Assembly: GCA_016801845.1 (NCBI GenBank)
Contig: CM028919.1
Coordinates: 3,589,001-3,653,000 of the forward strand
DNA length: 64,000 nt
Direction: 5' to 3'
Source: Polydactylus sextarius
Taxonomy: Eukaryota > Chordata > Actinopteri > Polynemidae
A program made the position numbers and the translations under genes. The notes beneath the pieces were generated by a model. The model searched no databases and was not told where the DNA came from. It worked only from the letters and a program-made list of their open reading frames with translations. Within the stretch, counting starts at the first letter, position 1. Every line of letters begins with the position of its first letter. Shown here piece after piece: positions 44,291 to 58,400 of the stretch.

Positions 44291-47200
44291 CTGTGATGTG
44301 ACAAGCGTCGTGTTCAAACAGCTTTACTTACCGTTGACCAGCTGCTGCAGCAGCAGCGGTGGAGTTGATCATGTGCTTCAGTGAATATGATTTAGAGTTA
44401 AAAGGGTTTCAAATATCAGAGATCTGAAAAACGTCTTCACTGCGCACAATTAACAGCAGTTAATATTTGATTTAAATTTTAGCGGTCGATAATTCATGAG
44501 GCTAAAATGCCTCCCAAAGCGAATTAAGACATTAGATCCTTTTTAAAGAACTGAAGAGTAAGAAACAGCTAAAATTAGTTGGAAAAATATTATTATTTAA
44601 TGCCTCCCTACCACTTTTTCATGACTGGGTCAAGAGCAGAGTTCTTACTGCCTATGGGTCATTAAAACAGGAGCATTATTTAGAAAGTAAATGAAGCGCA
44701 GCTTGTCCAACTGATTTGTTTGTTAACACCAGCTCTCAGCAGAGTTCTGTCCTGCTGAAATCACCATCAGCTCAGGAACTGAATGAAAAATAACATCAAA
44801 GGATAACAATGATCATTATTATTAATAATCATATAAAACACAAGAACATAAGATTTAAACTGTGACAAGAGGCATCACTGTGAATGAACCTCTTGACTTG
44901 TGTTGTCTCCGAATCAACTAATTGAAAGGACGGAGTCTTGGGTGACTCAGATTTTCATGTTTAATTCAGATTAATTTCATTCTGTGCACGCATGATATCT
45001 GACAACAAGTGTCTCCGCCAGAGATAAAAACCAAACCTTCACTCTGAATTACAACCAAACGTATGATCATAAAATTCTGTCATGTTTGTCTCCAGCGACA
45101 GGCACAAAGAAAGTTCACTCTGATTTAACAATCTGCTGCTACGATGAATCCTGTTTTTTTTTTTTTTTTCCCCCCCACCTCAGTCATGTGTCCTTCATCA
45201 ACAGCCTACAACTGCCTGGGCTCATACATATTGTTGTATTTAGTGCTATTCACTGTGTATGAAAGCCTTGAGAGGCACGTGACAGTTTTATTTCTTTTTT
45301 TTTTTTTTTTTTTTTTGCTACTTTTCAAAGCTTTTCTTTTTTCTTTTTCTTTTTTTTTTTTTTTTATCACAGAGAACAGGTGAAAAATCCTGGGGGACTA
45401 GTGCAATTTGGCTTCTTGGGGCTAAAATGAGTATTTCAAAATCAAACTTTTCCTGACAAAAAAAATCACTTGCTCATCAGGGACAGGGCTAAAAGGTTTT
45501 TTAAGTTTTTTTTTTTTTTTTTTTCTGTTATCCATGACAATGGAGGCAGCGTCTGAATGAAATAATATTAGAAAAAAAATCTCACTTATTTGTCACGTTC
45601 ACTACCAAACAGATGGAAAAAAAAACTTTGAAATAAAGATGAGATCATTAAAACTTTAAACTGTGACTGGTACGACCTCTGTTTGACCTGAGTTAATGTC
45701 GCAGATCTGATGTTAAAGATAAAACGTGAGGTGTCTTTATTCAGTTCAGGTTTAGGATTTGTATTAAATATTCACCCCACATATGAAGTCAAAAGAGAGA
45801 AATTCTGTGGGTTTTGCTCAGAAAAGTGGAACATAAAGTCCAACCCTCTGTGACCTGTCGTCTTCACACGTTTTTCATGTCACTCTTCGGTGAATCGCTT
45901 CAGTTTGCTGATGAATAATGTCACACGCGCCACACTCTGTGCTGTAGACCAGCAGGCATCGCAGTGTTTTGAATGAAATCCATAACTTTGCCTGGAATCA
46001 GAATCATTAACCATCAGAGTGGAAGTCTGCAGGTAAGCTGTAAGACCGTGGGCTGTAAGAACAGGTTAAATAAAATCAGCACTAATCAGAGGGAAATGAA
46101 CACATCATCAGAAAAACCTTCATCCACTTCAATAATAATGATTAGAAAAGCTCTAATCCATAAATCCTTCACTGAGCAGTGCAGGCTTTGATTCTGATCT
46201 CATTTCCTCTTGGAACCGAGGTTTGGAAAAGTTTTCAAATACGTTTATCTTCATGTTTCCGTTTCCTGTGTAAATATATGTAATCAGGTGATCCACCAGC
46301 CTCCGGAGGCGAACGTTGTCCCACAATGCCGCGGCGCGTCTGTCAGAAAATCCCTCGTATGTGTCTGTGGCGGAGTTCCCCCGTGAATTCCTACAAGCCC
46401 CCGAGAGCTTTGTCCCATTTCAGCTGAGCAAACCGCAGGAGATGAAGAGGTCAAAGGTCACAGCTAGATGTGCTTCAACTGCCAATAGGAAATGTCAGCG
46501 CCGTTCACAGACAAAGAATAACAAATAGCCTCTTGAGCGTCTTGACAAGCGAAGGTGGCTGCAGCAAACTCACTTCGCCTCGTGTCCACAGAGAATTATA
46601 AATGACAAGAGGAATAACGCCTCCTGCTACCTGGGAAATTTATCTCATCTGGTGCTCGGAGACATTCGAACAAGACTATCTTGCATATTTCATCGCATTC
46701 CTGGTGTAATGCAATCGGTGCCAACATCAAGAGTCATAAACATTAAAGGTTTGACGTTATTTACCTTCAGTCTGAAAGTCTCAACGTCGCCTCATTATTT
46801 ATATCACAGCCCATCAGCAGTGGGGTGAAATATTTTTCTTATTTAATTCAACATTTTACATTGTCATCTGAAATCCCTTCACCGATACGGTTTCACTTTT
46901 CGCTGTCCAATTTATTTAGTTTTTTTTTTTTCCCTACAGCTGCTAAAACGTTGCCAAAAGCGATTTCCCGCAACTGTAAACACTTTCAGAAGCTTTCAGA
47001 AGTGTTTATGGACACACACACACACACACAGGTTTGTCCATATTAAAGTGATGCCACTTGACACCTAAAGATGAACCATCTTGGTGCCACAGAAATGACA
47101 TTGATTTTACCCACTTTCTAACTGCACTCCTATTTTCAGTGTTTCTGCCCCTCTTTGCCACAAGCACACACACACACACACACAAAGTTTTAATAAAAAA

Positions 47201-47609
47201 CAAAACAAAAAACCCTGCTGTTAAATTAGAAGCATCATAGAAAATACATTGGATCAAAACTTTTAATTCCATCTATCATCTTGAGACGTGACAGAGCATA
47301 TTTACAGAGAAAAAAGAGCTGACATCTCATTTTAGAATGAAACCTCCTCTAATTAATATACAATGTTTCTCTCTCTCTTATACACACACACACATACGCA
47401 TACACACAAACTCACACTGAAGGCCTCTTATGCATAATTTGGTCCAGTTTTATTTTAGATTGAGACTGAGCTCATTGTCAGACTGCACACAGCAGCTGTT
47501 GGTGCTCATTGTTCAGCGTTGGTGATACAAAATGAGTTCAGTGGTGGTGAGTACAAACCTCCCATCAATTACAATGAAGTACAGCTTCTCTTAGGATAAT
47601 CCTTAGTTG
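44291..47609. other. Intergenic with T-rich tracts, nothing coding recognised
   Basis: Poly-T tracts at 45154-45170, 45294-45316 and 45498-45525, and CA repeats at 47011-47030 and 47165-47184. A block at about 46290-46760 has balanced composition and no repeat signature (see findings). Confidence 0.4.
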
Positions 47610-48937
47610 CAACGCACACAAAACATCAAAGTAATGTGACTGTCGAAAGGTGTCAGTTAAGAGAAAGTTGTGAAAGAATTTCTAAGGACTTAGATGAACC
47701 GGTGAAGACAGTCAAAAGAAAATATGAGAAAATATGATTCAATAGTGACATTACCAAGAACTTGATGTCTCCAAAACTGATTAAAACACAGAAGAAAACA
47801 GGTTGGGGCGGCTGCCAACAGGGTACAGAAACATTACAACTGTAGATCTATTTACAGGTTGTATGATACAGAGGGCCTGACGAAATTCTGGCCGATCGAA
47901 ACAAGACGTTCTAGCCCACAAAGCATTTCCTGTTCACATTGTTTACATCTATAGTGAATTAATGTTACATGCTTCCACTGTCACCTAGGAAAACCGACAG
48001 CACCTTCTGCCGTCGTTAAGAGACAAGAAAATCACAGTAAATTTTACATATTGCAAAGATTGTAATTGTAAGTAAAATGTACCGTAATGTTCTCGTACTA
48101 CACCGCGGTCCTGTGATGAATACAGCCGATGAATCCAGTCGACATGCAGCCCTCGAACTGAGACACAGCTTTTGTGTCTGATCTATGTGGTAGAGCAGAA
48201 TGATGGAGCCTTTTCTTACCAAGAAAAATAGTCAAGTCTGGCTACATTTTGCAAAAAAGATATGTCAAGTCTCCCAAAAGCATGTCAGAAAAAGTGTTAT
48301 GGTCTGATAAGAACAAGGTTGAGATTTTTGGTCTAAAAACAAGAAGAACACTATAGATATGGTGAAGCATGGTGGTGGCAGCATCAGACTTTAGAGCCGT
48401 TGTTCTTCAGATAAAACTTGGTCTTTAGTCAAAGTGGAGGAAATTATGAGTAGTACAGTCAATTTTGGCACAAAATCCTTCAGGTGTCTGCTAGAAAGCT
48501 GAAGATGAAGACGAATTTCACCTTTTATCATGATAATAACCCAAAGCATATACATCCTAATCAACAAAAGAACCGTTTCACCATGAAGAAGATTAAAGTT
48601 TTGAAAGAGCACGAACCTGAATCCAACTGAAAATCTGTGAATGACCTGAGGAGAGAAGAGTTGGTGTGGTGTCAAGTCAAAATATGCCTCGCTGACTCAT
48701 CCACCAAAACACTGAATTCTAAAATAAAAAGCTAGTTAGTCATTATTTTAAGGACGTGAATCTTTATGCAACCAGTTTATTGTAGGGTTGGGTTTTCTCT
48801 CTTTCCAACTAAAAAGATTATTTTTTCAGTTGACTTTTACAGTTTATAGTCACATTAAATGTGGAAAATGTTGTGAAATGAAACTTTTTAAACAGAAACA
48901 TTTTAACAGAGATATGTAGACTTTATATCCACTGTGT
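47610..48937 (+). mobile_element. Decayed Tc1/mariner-like transposon, copy 2
   Basis: In order it shows AGAATTTCTAAGGACTTAGA, GGTTGGGGCGGCTGCCAACA, AAGTCTCCCAAAAGCATGTC, GTGTTATGGTCTGATAAGAA, TGGTGAAGCATGGTGGTGGC (VKHGGGSI) and CTGAATCCAACTGAAAATCT (the LNPTENL track). It ends with the inverted-repeat terminus TGTAGACTTTATATCCACTG. This is the same family as copy 1. There are many stops, and an unrelated-looking stretch at about 47880-48170 may be an insertion. Confidence 0.8.
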
Positions 48938-51436
48938 GATGAGATATTCAAGTGGTTTACCAAAGACAATAACACATAGGTGATGGCCTGCGTCAATGAA
49001 AAATTTAAGCACAAGTTCCTGATCCAGAACCAGTTTAATTTGCTTTTATTATCAAAATGTTCAAAGCTTCCAATGTTTTTAATAAATTAAAGGCTCCAGA
49101 GAGCAATTAGATTCATAAAGTCGAAAATAAATTAGTCGTTGTCCAAAATAAATGAGCGGAAAACTCACTAGAAGTGGAGAAGTCTGGGCATAGTCAAGAA
49201 ACAAATGGAGCACAATGATGTATCGTGAATGTGTGGAACAGCCTGCACGTAAAAAATAATTTAATGGAGCAAGTGTAAAAAATTATGATCAGACTGGCGT
49301 GTTGGCAGTATCATGATAGGATAATAATATTTTATGTATTTGTGTGATATTACTTTTGACCCCAGATAGGATGTGTATTAAAAAAGAAAAAAAAAAAACA
49401 AATGTAAAAAGAAGAAGAAGCTCCATTCAACGCTCGTCTGCCCTTGAACTTCATTCATTTCACACCACTACAGGTGTGTCCATATGATGATGATTGAGTT
49501 TAAATAACTATTCATTTGAGATTTGTGAAACAGTTTGTGACACTGTGGAGCCCAAGGCCAATACCTGTGTAAATATTGAAATATATATATATATATATAA
49601 AATAATAATATATATAAATAAAATGTAAAAATAAATAAAAGCAGCTGCCCTGATGCAGAAGGTCAAGTAAGTCAGTGATCAGAATGAAAAATTTCTGCGT
49701 TCGGGCCACTGAAGGACGAGCAGCTGCTACATGTTATGTTTTTGCATGTTTTTTGATGTGCGTGTGAGCCTGACAGTGTGTGTGAGTGTGTTCGAGGGCT
49801 GGGGGAGGGGGGTGTAGTGGTGCTGGAGGTGGTGGGGCAAAAACCTTGCAAGCTCTTACTGTGGTGTTCGACTGGCCTCGCTCATCGCCTGCACACAAGG
49901 ACTATGGTTGTCACCGTACGCTGAATGTAATTGTGGTCGTCAGCACCTTGCAGTGAGGCTGAGTAGAAGGTAGCAGTTTTTTTTTTTTTTTTTTTTTTTT
50001 TTTAACTGAACCCTCAGCTGCCATTTCCTCAGCTGTTACTATCACAGACAATAGCTCTTTCTCAAACCAACTATTTCACCCTCTCCCCCACACACACACG
50101 TACAGAACATTTGTGCATTTGTGTAGTATTCATGAGTCTGACTGAGGAGCTGGAGGCAGAAATAGTCTGATATCAGTCTGCTCCAGGCTTTTACTGAGTG
50201 GACGGAGCTCATCTTTAAACAACTGATGCTAGTTTGTTCAGTGTTTCATGCAGTTAGTTTTATGTTGTTGTTTGTCTTTTTATGCCACCGATCTGTTCCT
50301 GGCAATCCCATCATAACGCTATGAACAATGGGTAAATCCCCAATTTACAGAAAATGGTGCACAAAGGGCTGAGAGTGTCTGTGAGAGACCTGAGACACTC
50401 GTTGGTCTGACGGTGGGACGGACCTGAGCCTCCACAGACTCGTCAATACACCTCAAAGTTTGTGAGTGTGGACATAGAGACTGGACCAACATCTGTGCTG
50501 ACTGACTGAACACATGTAACACCATGTGTTCTACCTTTACTCATAAACCATTTCAACCAAGATGGACATTTAATATCGTCAACTTAAAGGTTACGTTGCG
50601 GTTTGGATCAAATAGATGTACTGTTGTAGATGTGTTCTTTTGAACATGAAGTTTTGTTACTGTTTCCAAAAGCCACCCACTCTACAAACAACAGATTTAA
50701 TTCGAAATTACAGCCACATGCTCGTTTGTCCGTGCCAATGTGTTCGGTGTTAGTCCGAAGAAAATGTGTTCTCGACATATATGATAAATCTAACGAGTGT
50801 ATTTTTATATTAAATGTGAGGTCTCACTAGACGTGTGTAGATGTGTGACTCTGAATTTCCAGTTAGAAATGTGTTGCTGCATATATTATTGTTTTCCTTT
50901 AAAGTGTTTCTCAGTTATTGTGTTCACAAGTTCAAAAACGCGTTTGATGACTTTGACTTGTTGACATTTGACTAAAATCTAATCAACTCATTTTCCAGTC
51001 CAAAGTGATCCTTTTTATTTATTTTTTTTTTTATTTTTTAATATTTTACCAAATGGACACAATCATGACTGAACGGGCATATTAGAAAATGCTTACAAAA
51101 AAAAAAAAAAAAAAAGAAGTTTCTCAAAAAGCGTAATTATAAAAAATTAAAACAATTCCCTTTTCTACTGGAGAGAAGGAAATTCATCCCAAATATTTCA
51201 TTCATAATCTGCACCTTTAATGAAGGCTGCTTCATTCAGCAGTGTGATTTACACTCTGTGACAAAGTGAGAGTGGAGACAGTCCGGTTACTCTGAGCAGA
51301 GGAGGGTAGTGAGGCCAAAATTTGGCCCGTGGTAGTGCTGAAGAAGAAATATTTCTTATTAATGTGAATGTGGATGTGCATAGAATTTAGTGTTTTTAAA
51401 CTGAAGAGACCAGAGATGAATATATATGAAGAGTTT

Positions 51437-51437
<1 letters not shown>

Positions 51438-51469
<32 letters not shown>
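51438..51469. repeat. (GT)n microsatellite
   Basis: About sixteen GT units, directly followed by CATGCGCAG. Confidence 0.95.
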
Positions 51470-51470
<1 letters not shown>

Positions 51471-53123
51471 ATGCGCAGTGGGCGTGGTTTAATTCACCTG
51501 CTGCTTCCTGATCCTCACACCTGTGTTCACTCAGCTCGTCTGCCGCCGCCGCCGCCGCACTTCTAAAATCGTGACACTTGATGCAGCCGCTGGCAGATTG
51601 TCAGCAACACTCGTGTTAGTCAGCGCCGTTAGATGAGTGTGATCTCTCATCCAGCTTCCCTTTCATCTGCGTCTCGGAGAAAATGAAGCGTGTTTCTGAA
51701 GATTCATTCTCATATTCCAGAGCTAATCAGCAGCCACTCCAGCAGTTAGAAGAAATTAAAACCCTTGTGTTTTTCTTTCTTTGTTTTTTTTAATGTTTTT
51801 TTTAAGTATAACATTGATTACCTTGTGTGCACATAAAAAACATTACAGCTCCCATGACAAAACTACAAGTGCAGCAGTGCAGGCACTTAACATTATTGCC
51901 CACACATCTGTAAAACTCTCTTCTAAAGTCATTTGTTGGACTTCACAGCATCACTGCAATGACCCATGACCCTTGGTTGTTGGTCTTACCTCCTCTCCTC
52001 AGCACACGAGATTGTCTCCTTATTATCTCAAATGTTTACCAGAGAAATCCATCATTTTAGGTTTGGTTCGCTCCATTCAGTTGTGTCATATTGTTGTGGC
52101 GTTAACGGTGTTATATCCCCTTTGCACGTCCATCAGAAATGAACTGCAGTCTTAACATTTTAGAGTTAAACATCTGCCTGAATCTTAAATAATCTAAAAT
52201 AACCAGCTGTGCAATTTTTTCTCACATTCACATCAATACATCCTGGAAAGCTAATTTTAAAACCAACAGCTTCATTCAGTGTTTTCCCCAGGATTTAATC
52301 ACCAAGACTGTTTGTTTTAGAGAGGAGCAGACCACTGTGCATAATTTGACTCAAAGTAAAAACTTCCTGAATGTCTCAATCATAAATTATCAGATTAAAC
52401 AAGCTGTGTAAACCTTAGCACCAACTCAGGTCACAGCCCCTGCTGGGCAAATTTGTGTGAAGCTGCTTTATTTTTGTGTTTTTACTGGATTTAATCACAG
52501 GGTCTGTGTTGTTATGGGGGAGATGAGACCTCTGCAGATAATTGAGTTTCTTGTTAAAAAAAAAAAAAAAAACTCCCGAACAAATGACACCGAAGGAATC
52601 AGAGAGAAGCTGAGTGTACCGATGGAAATGTTGCTGTTTATTGTTCTGATTAAAGGACCCCTCATGGCAGAAAATTACATTTTGCAATTAAGACTCCCTT
52701 TTTACAGGGTTCTTGTTAGTGTGACAACAGTACAACAGCAATTAGGCTCAAACAGGTTTAGTGAATGTTCAGTTGGGACACAACAAGTGCAGAACTGTAA
52801 AAGGAACCAAAAAAAAAAAAAAAAAAAGAATGAAACCGTGACAGCAGCTTGTCAGTGATCCAGCAGCTTTTTGTCAAATGCACAAATACAAACCTTAACA
52901 AGAACTTTGTGTGATGATTTATTAAAGAATAAAGGTGCAGCGTGAGGGAGGGGACAATCTGAAGAAGTCTGTGGTCCTCTGAGATCTGGCATCTAACAGT
53001 CTGGTCTGTTCATGTTCCCTTCAGCCTCCCACAGCGGAGCGGAGGCAGAAGACAGACGAGGGAGAAGAGAGAGGGGGCGAAGTGTAAATAAATCATACAG
53101 AGACTTATTGAACCACATTGTTG

Positions 53124-53128
<5 letters not shown>

Positions 53129-53163
<35 letters not shown>
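53129..53163. repeat. (AT)n microsatellite
   Basis: About seventeen AT units. Confidence 0.95.
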
Positions 53164-53166
<3 letters not shown>

Positions 53167-55179
53167 GAGTGATGTAGATCATTTCGATTGGTGGTGCACC
53201 AGTGTGGTTTGTTTGGTTGGTTGAACGTGAGTAATAAAAGCACCATTTAGAAGTGTCACCTCAATTCTCTCATACACATACTCAGGACAGACAGATGTTG
53301 CCATGCAGGAAAACACAAAAATTGGATTCTTACTTATACAAACATTTCTCAGAAACAGAGCTGTCGGGTGTCAGAAATAATCTCTGTTAAACCTCAATGG
53401 GAACCAGTGTGTAAGTTGAAAGAAACAAGTGTACACTTATAAAAGATGATTGGATTATTGTTATTTATCACTTTTGTTCATCCAGAGTTTTTGCTTCCAT
53501 AGAGTGAGGATGTTTTCACATGTGGTTCCCTTTAAACAAACCAAACTCAGTCGCCTACAAGTGGTCCAACAAAAAATCAGACTCAGGACTGGGTTCTCTT
53601 TCTGGTCCACTTAAACTGTGATGGAGCCTCAGTCCTCTTTCCGTTCACACTGTAGATTCTCTAGAGCTCTCAGACCTACACTGCTTGGCATTCTGGGTAT
53701 TCTTAGTTCCCTCCTCAAAATACAACAAAGGCACAACACATTTAAGCTTTTACAATTTTATATAGTATATTTGTGTTAACAAAACTCCACAAAGTGAGAA
53801 AAAGTTCAAACAAAAAATCCTCCAAAAAATTAAGTGCAAAAAAGTTAAAGTGAGTCATCGGACAAAGACCCATCTGATATGGATGAGGATGAGGATGATG
53901 ATGATGACTCTGAGGTGGAAGACTTGAAGGCTGCTGCCTCTCTGGCTCCTGCTGTTCGATCTGTTACACTGGTGTAACATGTCTCTGGGTTTGTGGACCA
54001 AAAAGGCAGACATGAGGGTTTTAAACACAAGAGTATATAGTTTATTAAAAACAAACAAACAAAAAAAAAAAAAAATCCAACAACAAAAAAACACACTGAG
54101 AACAGTGGGGGAAAAAAAATGGTGATCCAAACTTAAGGCCATGCTGAGAGCAGCTGGTGTAATAAGTCCAAATGAAAATTGCTTTTGAAATTTTTTGAAA
54201 ATTGCTTAAATTGCTTTTAAGCTGGAGGAGGTGGAAGTCAGGTGGATAAGCTGCAGGTGATGAAGATGGTGAGCGGGAAGCCAGACAAAGAAGCCGTCCT
54301 GCCCAGCCTGTAATGACAAGAGCAACCAGCCACTCCCACAAACGAACCCACAAACACTGACACAGATACAGAGAAGTAAACAGAGCAAGGAGGGAAAAGG
54401 GGAAGGGTGACACTGGGATGGACAATTCCTCACACAATCTCTGGCTCCTGATGTTCCATCTCTGGCTCCTTTACATACGTTAGATTATCTGATACGTCAA
54501 TGGTAAATGAAAAGGCAAACACATTTCCAAAAAGTCTACCTGTGATACACCAATTCCCAGAAAGGCTGCATGCAAGAGTCAGTTCTAGATTTGTAAACCC
54601 CCTCCCACAAACACTACATTGAATTCCATGAAAGCTACATACTCTTCCAACAACACATCCTTCCTTACAGATTCTTTACTTCAAGCTGTGAATAGGGAGC
54701 CTTGACCCCCTACAAATATCACATCCATGTCCAAAATGAGAGCCAGGCATGGACCATCACTTGGCGTTTTTAGTTAATTACTGATTATAAAGAGTATTTT
54801 TTCTTACAATGAATTAAATATAACAGGACTACGCTGACCTGTCAAGGTTTCTCACAGGTCCTCATTTGATCTTGTATGTGTTGACAGCTGGTAGCTCTGC
54901 TGTGGAAACTTCCTCCTTGAACATAAATGACTTAAACAAGCCTGTCTCCTGTTTTCTGGGTTCACATTTATCCAACCTTTTCAACTTGCTAACTGCTTGT
55001 TTCACACACTTTCTACTGAAATGCTTGGTGTTATAACTGACTCGACTGAGCCTGACTGAGCCTTGTGCATTCAGACTCTTGTGGCCATATGGTCACTTAT
55101 TATAGTCACAATAAATACACATGCTACACTAATTTCTAATCATAGCTGTGTGTTTATTTTCCTCATTAACACATGTGGA

Positions 55180-55450
55180 CATTTTTATGCTTCTGCACTG
55201 GTGACAGCCATGACCAGAGGCGATGTTTTCAGGTTGTCTGTCCATTCTTGTGGATGTAATATCTCAAGAGCATTTGGAGGGAATGCTCTAAAATTTGGCA
55301 AAACCAGTCACTTTGAGTCAAAGACGAACTGATTAGATTTTGGTTGTCAAAGCTCAAAGTCACAGTAACCCCACAGAACATCTTTTCAGCCATAACTTGT
55401 GAATTTAATCACTAATTTCCTGTGACAGAACTAGTTGGTGGAGGCAAACG
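55180..55450 (+). repeat. Teleost interspersed repeat of the ATATCTCAAGA type
   Basis: Contains CATGACCAGAGGCGATGTTT, GTCTGTCCATTCTTGTGGAT, AATATCTCAAGAGCATTTGG, GAACTGATTAGATTTTGGTT and CAGCCATAACTTGTGAATTT in the usual order of a very common fish repeat. The class is not known to me. Confidence 0.65.
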
Positions 55451-58400
55451 ATTGCAAGGCAAGTGATTCTTGTTCATCAAATCAACTTTTTGGAATTGAT
55501 CAAACAAGGTGATAGGTTTCTACAATAATCCCAAATGCACTACCTGCAGCATAAAATAAACCATACAAACCTTTTTAAGTTTCATTGATGATTTAATTTG
55601 GTTTGGATTTGCCGCTCATGAAGACTTAGCCTCTAGTTTCAAAGCTGTGAGCTGAGAAGTCGGGTTGATACAAAATAACGAGCTGTGTGGTTTGCCCCAT
55701 TTTCATAAAATTAGCTATTCATATGCACAATCTTCACAGCGCAGCAGAACTCCATTTGATCTCTGTTAAACTTCAAACAGTCGGTCCATCATTTCACAAA
55801 TGAGGACGTTGTTTTCTACATGGTTAAATTAGTACTTAAGTTGCTTGTTAAAGCACTTTACATGTGCAGGAAAAAAAAATTAAATCAAGATATTTCAAGC
55901 TGGGCCAAAATGACAGACCAACAGCATAGAGTTGGAGTCACACTTCTGAGAATCAGAGGGAAACTTTTGGCTTATTGACTATAAGACTCCACTTTGTATG
56001 GGTCTGACTAGCTGGAGAACAGAGGAAATTAAAAAAGACAGTACAATACAAGAGATATATCAGCACTTGTTTCGGTACCGGGTAACTCTTTACAATGACA
56101 GTGCAACTTCATGCTGTAACACCAATGTGTATTTTTAGTCCCCACTTCCTCCCCCTCAGATGGCCATGTTCACACCTCAAGACTCGTCACTTGCTTTGAT
56201 GAGCTGTCTGGATTGAAATGGCATCCTGCCTGAGGCTGAGATAACCTGAATCCATAAAATCAAGATAGAGACGACGCAGATGGTGAACACAGACAATGAG
56301 CAATAAAAATAAAGCAATGGTGTTTGCCGCATTTTGGTTAGACATTATTGTCTTCTACTTTATCCTCTCTCTTTTTTTTTTTGGTTTCCAACTGTGTTCC
56401 TCTCGCTGTTACTATGACAATCCAGCTCACCACACCGAAAGCCAACGTCAAAACATATATTCTATATATAAATACTTAAAATCCAAATTCAACTTTTGTC
56501 TGTCACCAAAGTTGCATGCTGATTTGTGCATTAAAACCAAACTCAGGCTGTTTGTCTCCGCCTGTTAAAGTTTGACTCAACTAGTGAATTTATTTTCCCA
56601 CAGAGTTTTAAGACAAACCAATAACAGATTGAGGTCAGTGTGTATAAAACTTTCAAAAACTGATCTTGAGGTCCTAAATTTCAACCACTTAAAAGAAAAC
56701 CTAGTTAAAATGTTGTAGCCTTTGTAGTAAAATGTGATTTTCCCTCAGCCTGCCTGCAGAGGTAACCAATTATCCATACACGCCCCTCCACTCATTTCCC
56801 TTTTCACTGTTCTTACTAAACACTCACAGTACTTAACTCAATAGGGAAGAAAAAAATTATCATTTCAGGCACTTATGAGTCATTGTGTTGCCCCATTATT
56901 GGTGGGTGCAGATCCACAGAAATGTTCTAATCCACAACATGTAATCCTTGTGTGACTGTTAAGAGAAAGTAAATATGAGCCTTGAATACAACTTTTTGCT
57001 TCAGTTATTGAATTATTTGGCATAAATTTCCGCATTCAGAAAGTGGATGCTCTAAAACAGTGGAGGATGAACATGGCTCTTGAGGATGAAACAATGAGTG
57101 ATTTCAGACACAGCTACCCATCATCCACCAGAAGTAGGCAAGCTTCATCGTTCGCTACTGTATTGTGCCAAGAACTAAAGGTTTCTTATACTAATGGTGA
57201 AAATATCAATATGTTATTTGTGTTCACAATGACATGTGAACATTTCATCATGTTCCCTTTATCGCTTCCACCCTGAAGTTGATAAGCACAAAGAGATGTA
57301 ACAATTACTCATCAACAGTTTTGAGAGTTTGTTCCCTCAAGTTTCAGGCATTGGAATTTAAAAACTCACATTTGAACTCAAGCAAACGACGATGAGTGAT
57401 TTTGGATCGACTTGTTAGACGACAATTTCGACTGTCGTCACCAATTTGGAACAGAAATGTTCATCACTCAGGCAGAGACAAGAATCAATGCCAAGGTCCA
57501 CCAACGTCTTCCAGTAATATGTGGTGGCTGGTTTATTCGTCACGTCTGCATATTTGATTGAATTTAAGAAATTTAAGAAAAATGGCACTCATTTTTAGGA
57601 TTTTTTCCATTTAAGATCAACTTTTAATCACTTTCATTCTCACACCCCAGTTTCCCCAGGGATCAATCCAAGTATTTCTGATTCTGAAACTTATCCACAA
57701 CAGCTGGCTGTTTCGGCAGTCGCAGAGCCTGCCACTGATGCTGTCTTTATACAATTTATATAAACATGAGACTTACCATGATGAATATAGCCATGTAATC
57801 ATAGAAGTATTTTGTCCAGACACTGAATCAAATCAAATATAAAGTTTTTTTTCTTCAATCCCCAAATGTTTCTCTCACTTGGGCCCAGAACATATGCTCA
57901 GATCTATTACAATTAGAATCGGACCAGCTTTCCAAATAAATCCCATTGAAACATTGCTTAAATCAAACTCAAGCTTTGACTCTCTTTCATATCACATTAA
58001 TAATAGTGTGGTGCAGTGAAACGACGGCCTAACTGCTGATTAGAACGGTGACTTTCCACAGGAAGCACATGCTGACAGTTTTCACACTGTGCACCGTCGC
58101 GTGGGATTGCTGGGTACGAACTATTTGCTCTGGATGAAAATTAAGGTAAATCAATTTTCCATTTTCTTTTAGGACTTCACTTCTATCTGGTGTCAAGCTA
58201 ATGACAGCATGAGCCAGTGGGACAGGAGTCATTCATCAAAGGCGTTTAAAAGCAAATGCTGAGCCGGCCCCTCTCTCGCTGCTCATTAGTTTAAACAAAA
58301 TTACTTCTGAGGAAAGCTGCTTGCAGCTATCATGCCCTACTCATATGGGGGGCGGGGGCGAATGTATGAATGAATTGCTTACAGACGGTAGCCTTCAAGT

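Larger units (their letters stand above)
48938..55179. other. Intergenic, no supported gene
   Basis: Simple repeats: (AT)n at 49579-49599, poly-T at 49978-50003, (GT)n at 51438-51469, (GCC)5 at 51542-51557, (AT)n at 53129-53163. A CpG-containing patch at 51470-51700 is treated under findings. The remaining sequence shows no recognised domain. Confidence 0.4.

Noticed and set aside
53865..53969. Short acidic plus-strand frame (DMDEDEDDDDDSEVED)
   Set aside because: Only about 38 codons between stops, built mostly on a GAT/GAG repeat. No supporting exon signals or family match.
57043..57276. 77-codon frame starting MDALKQWRMN
   Set aside because: No recognisable domain. The composition drifts into low-complexity, and no acceptor or donor fits convincingly.
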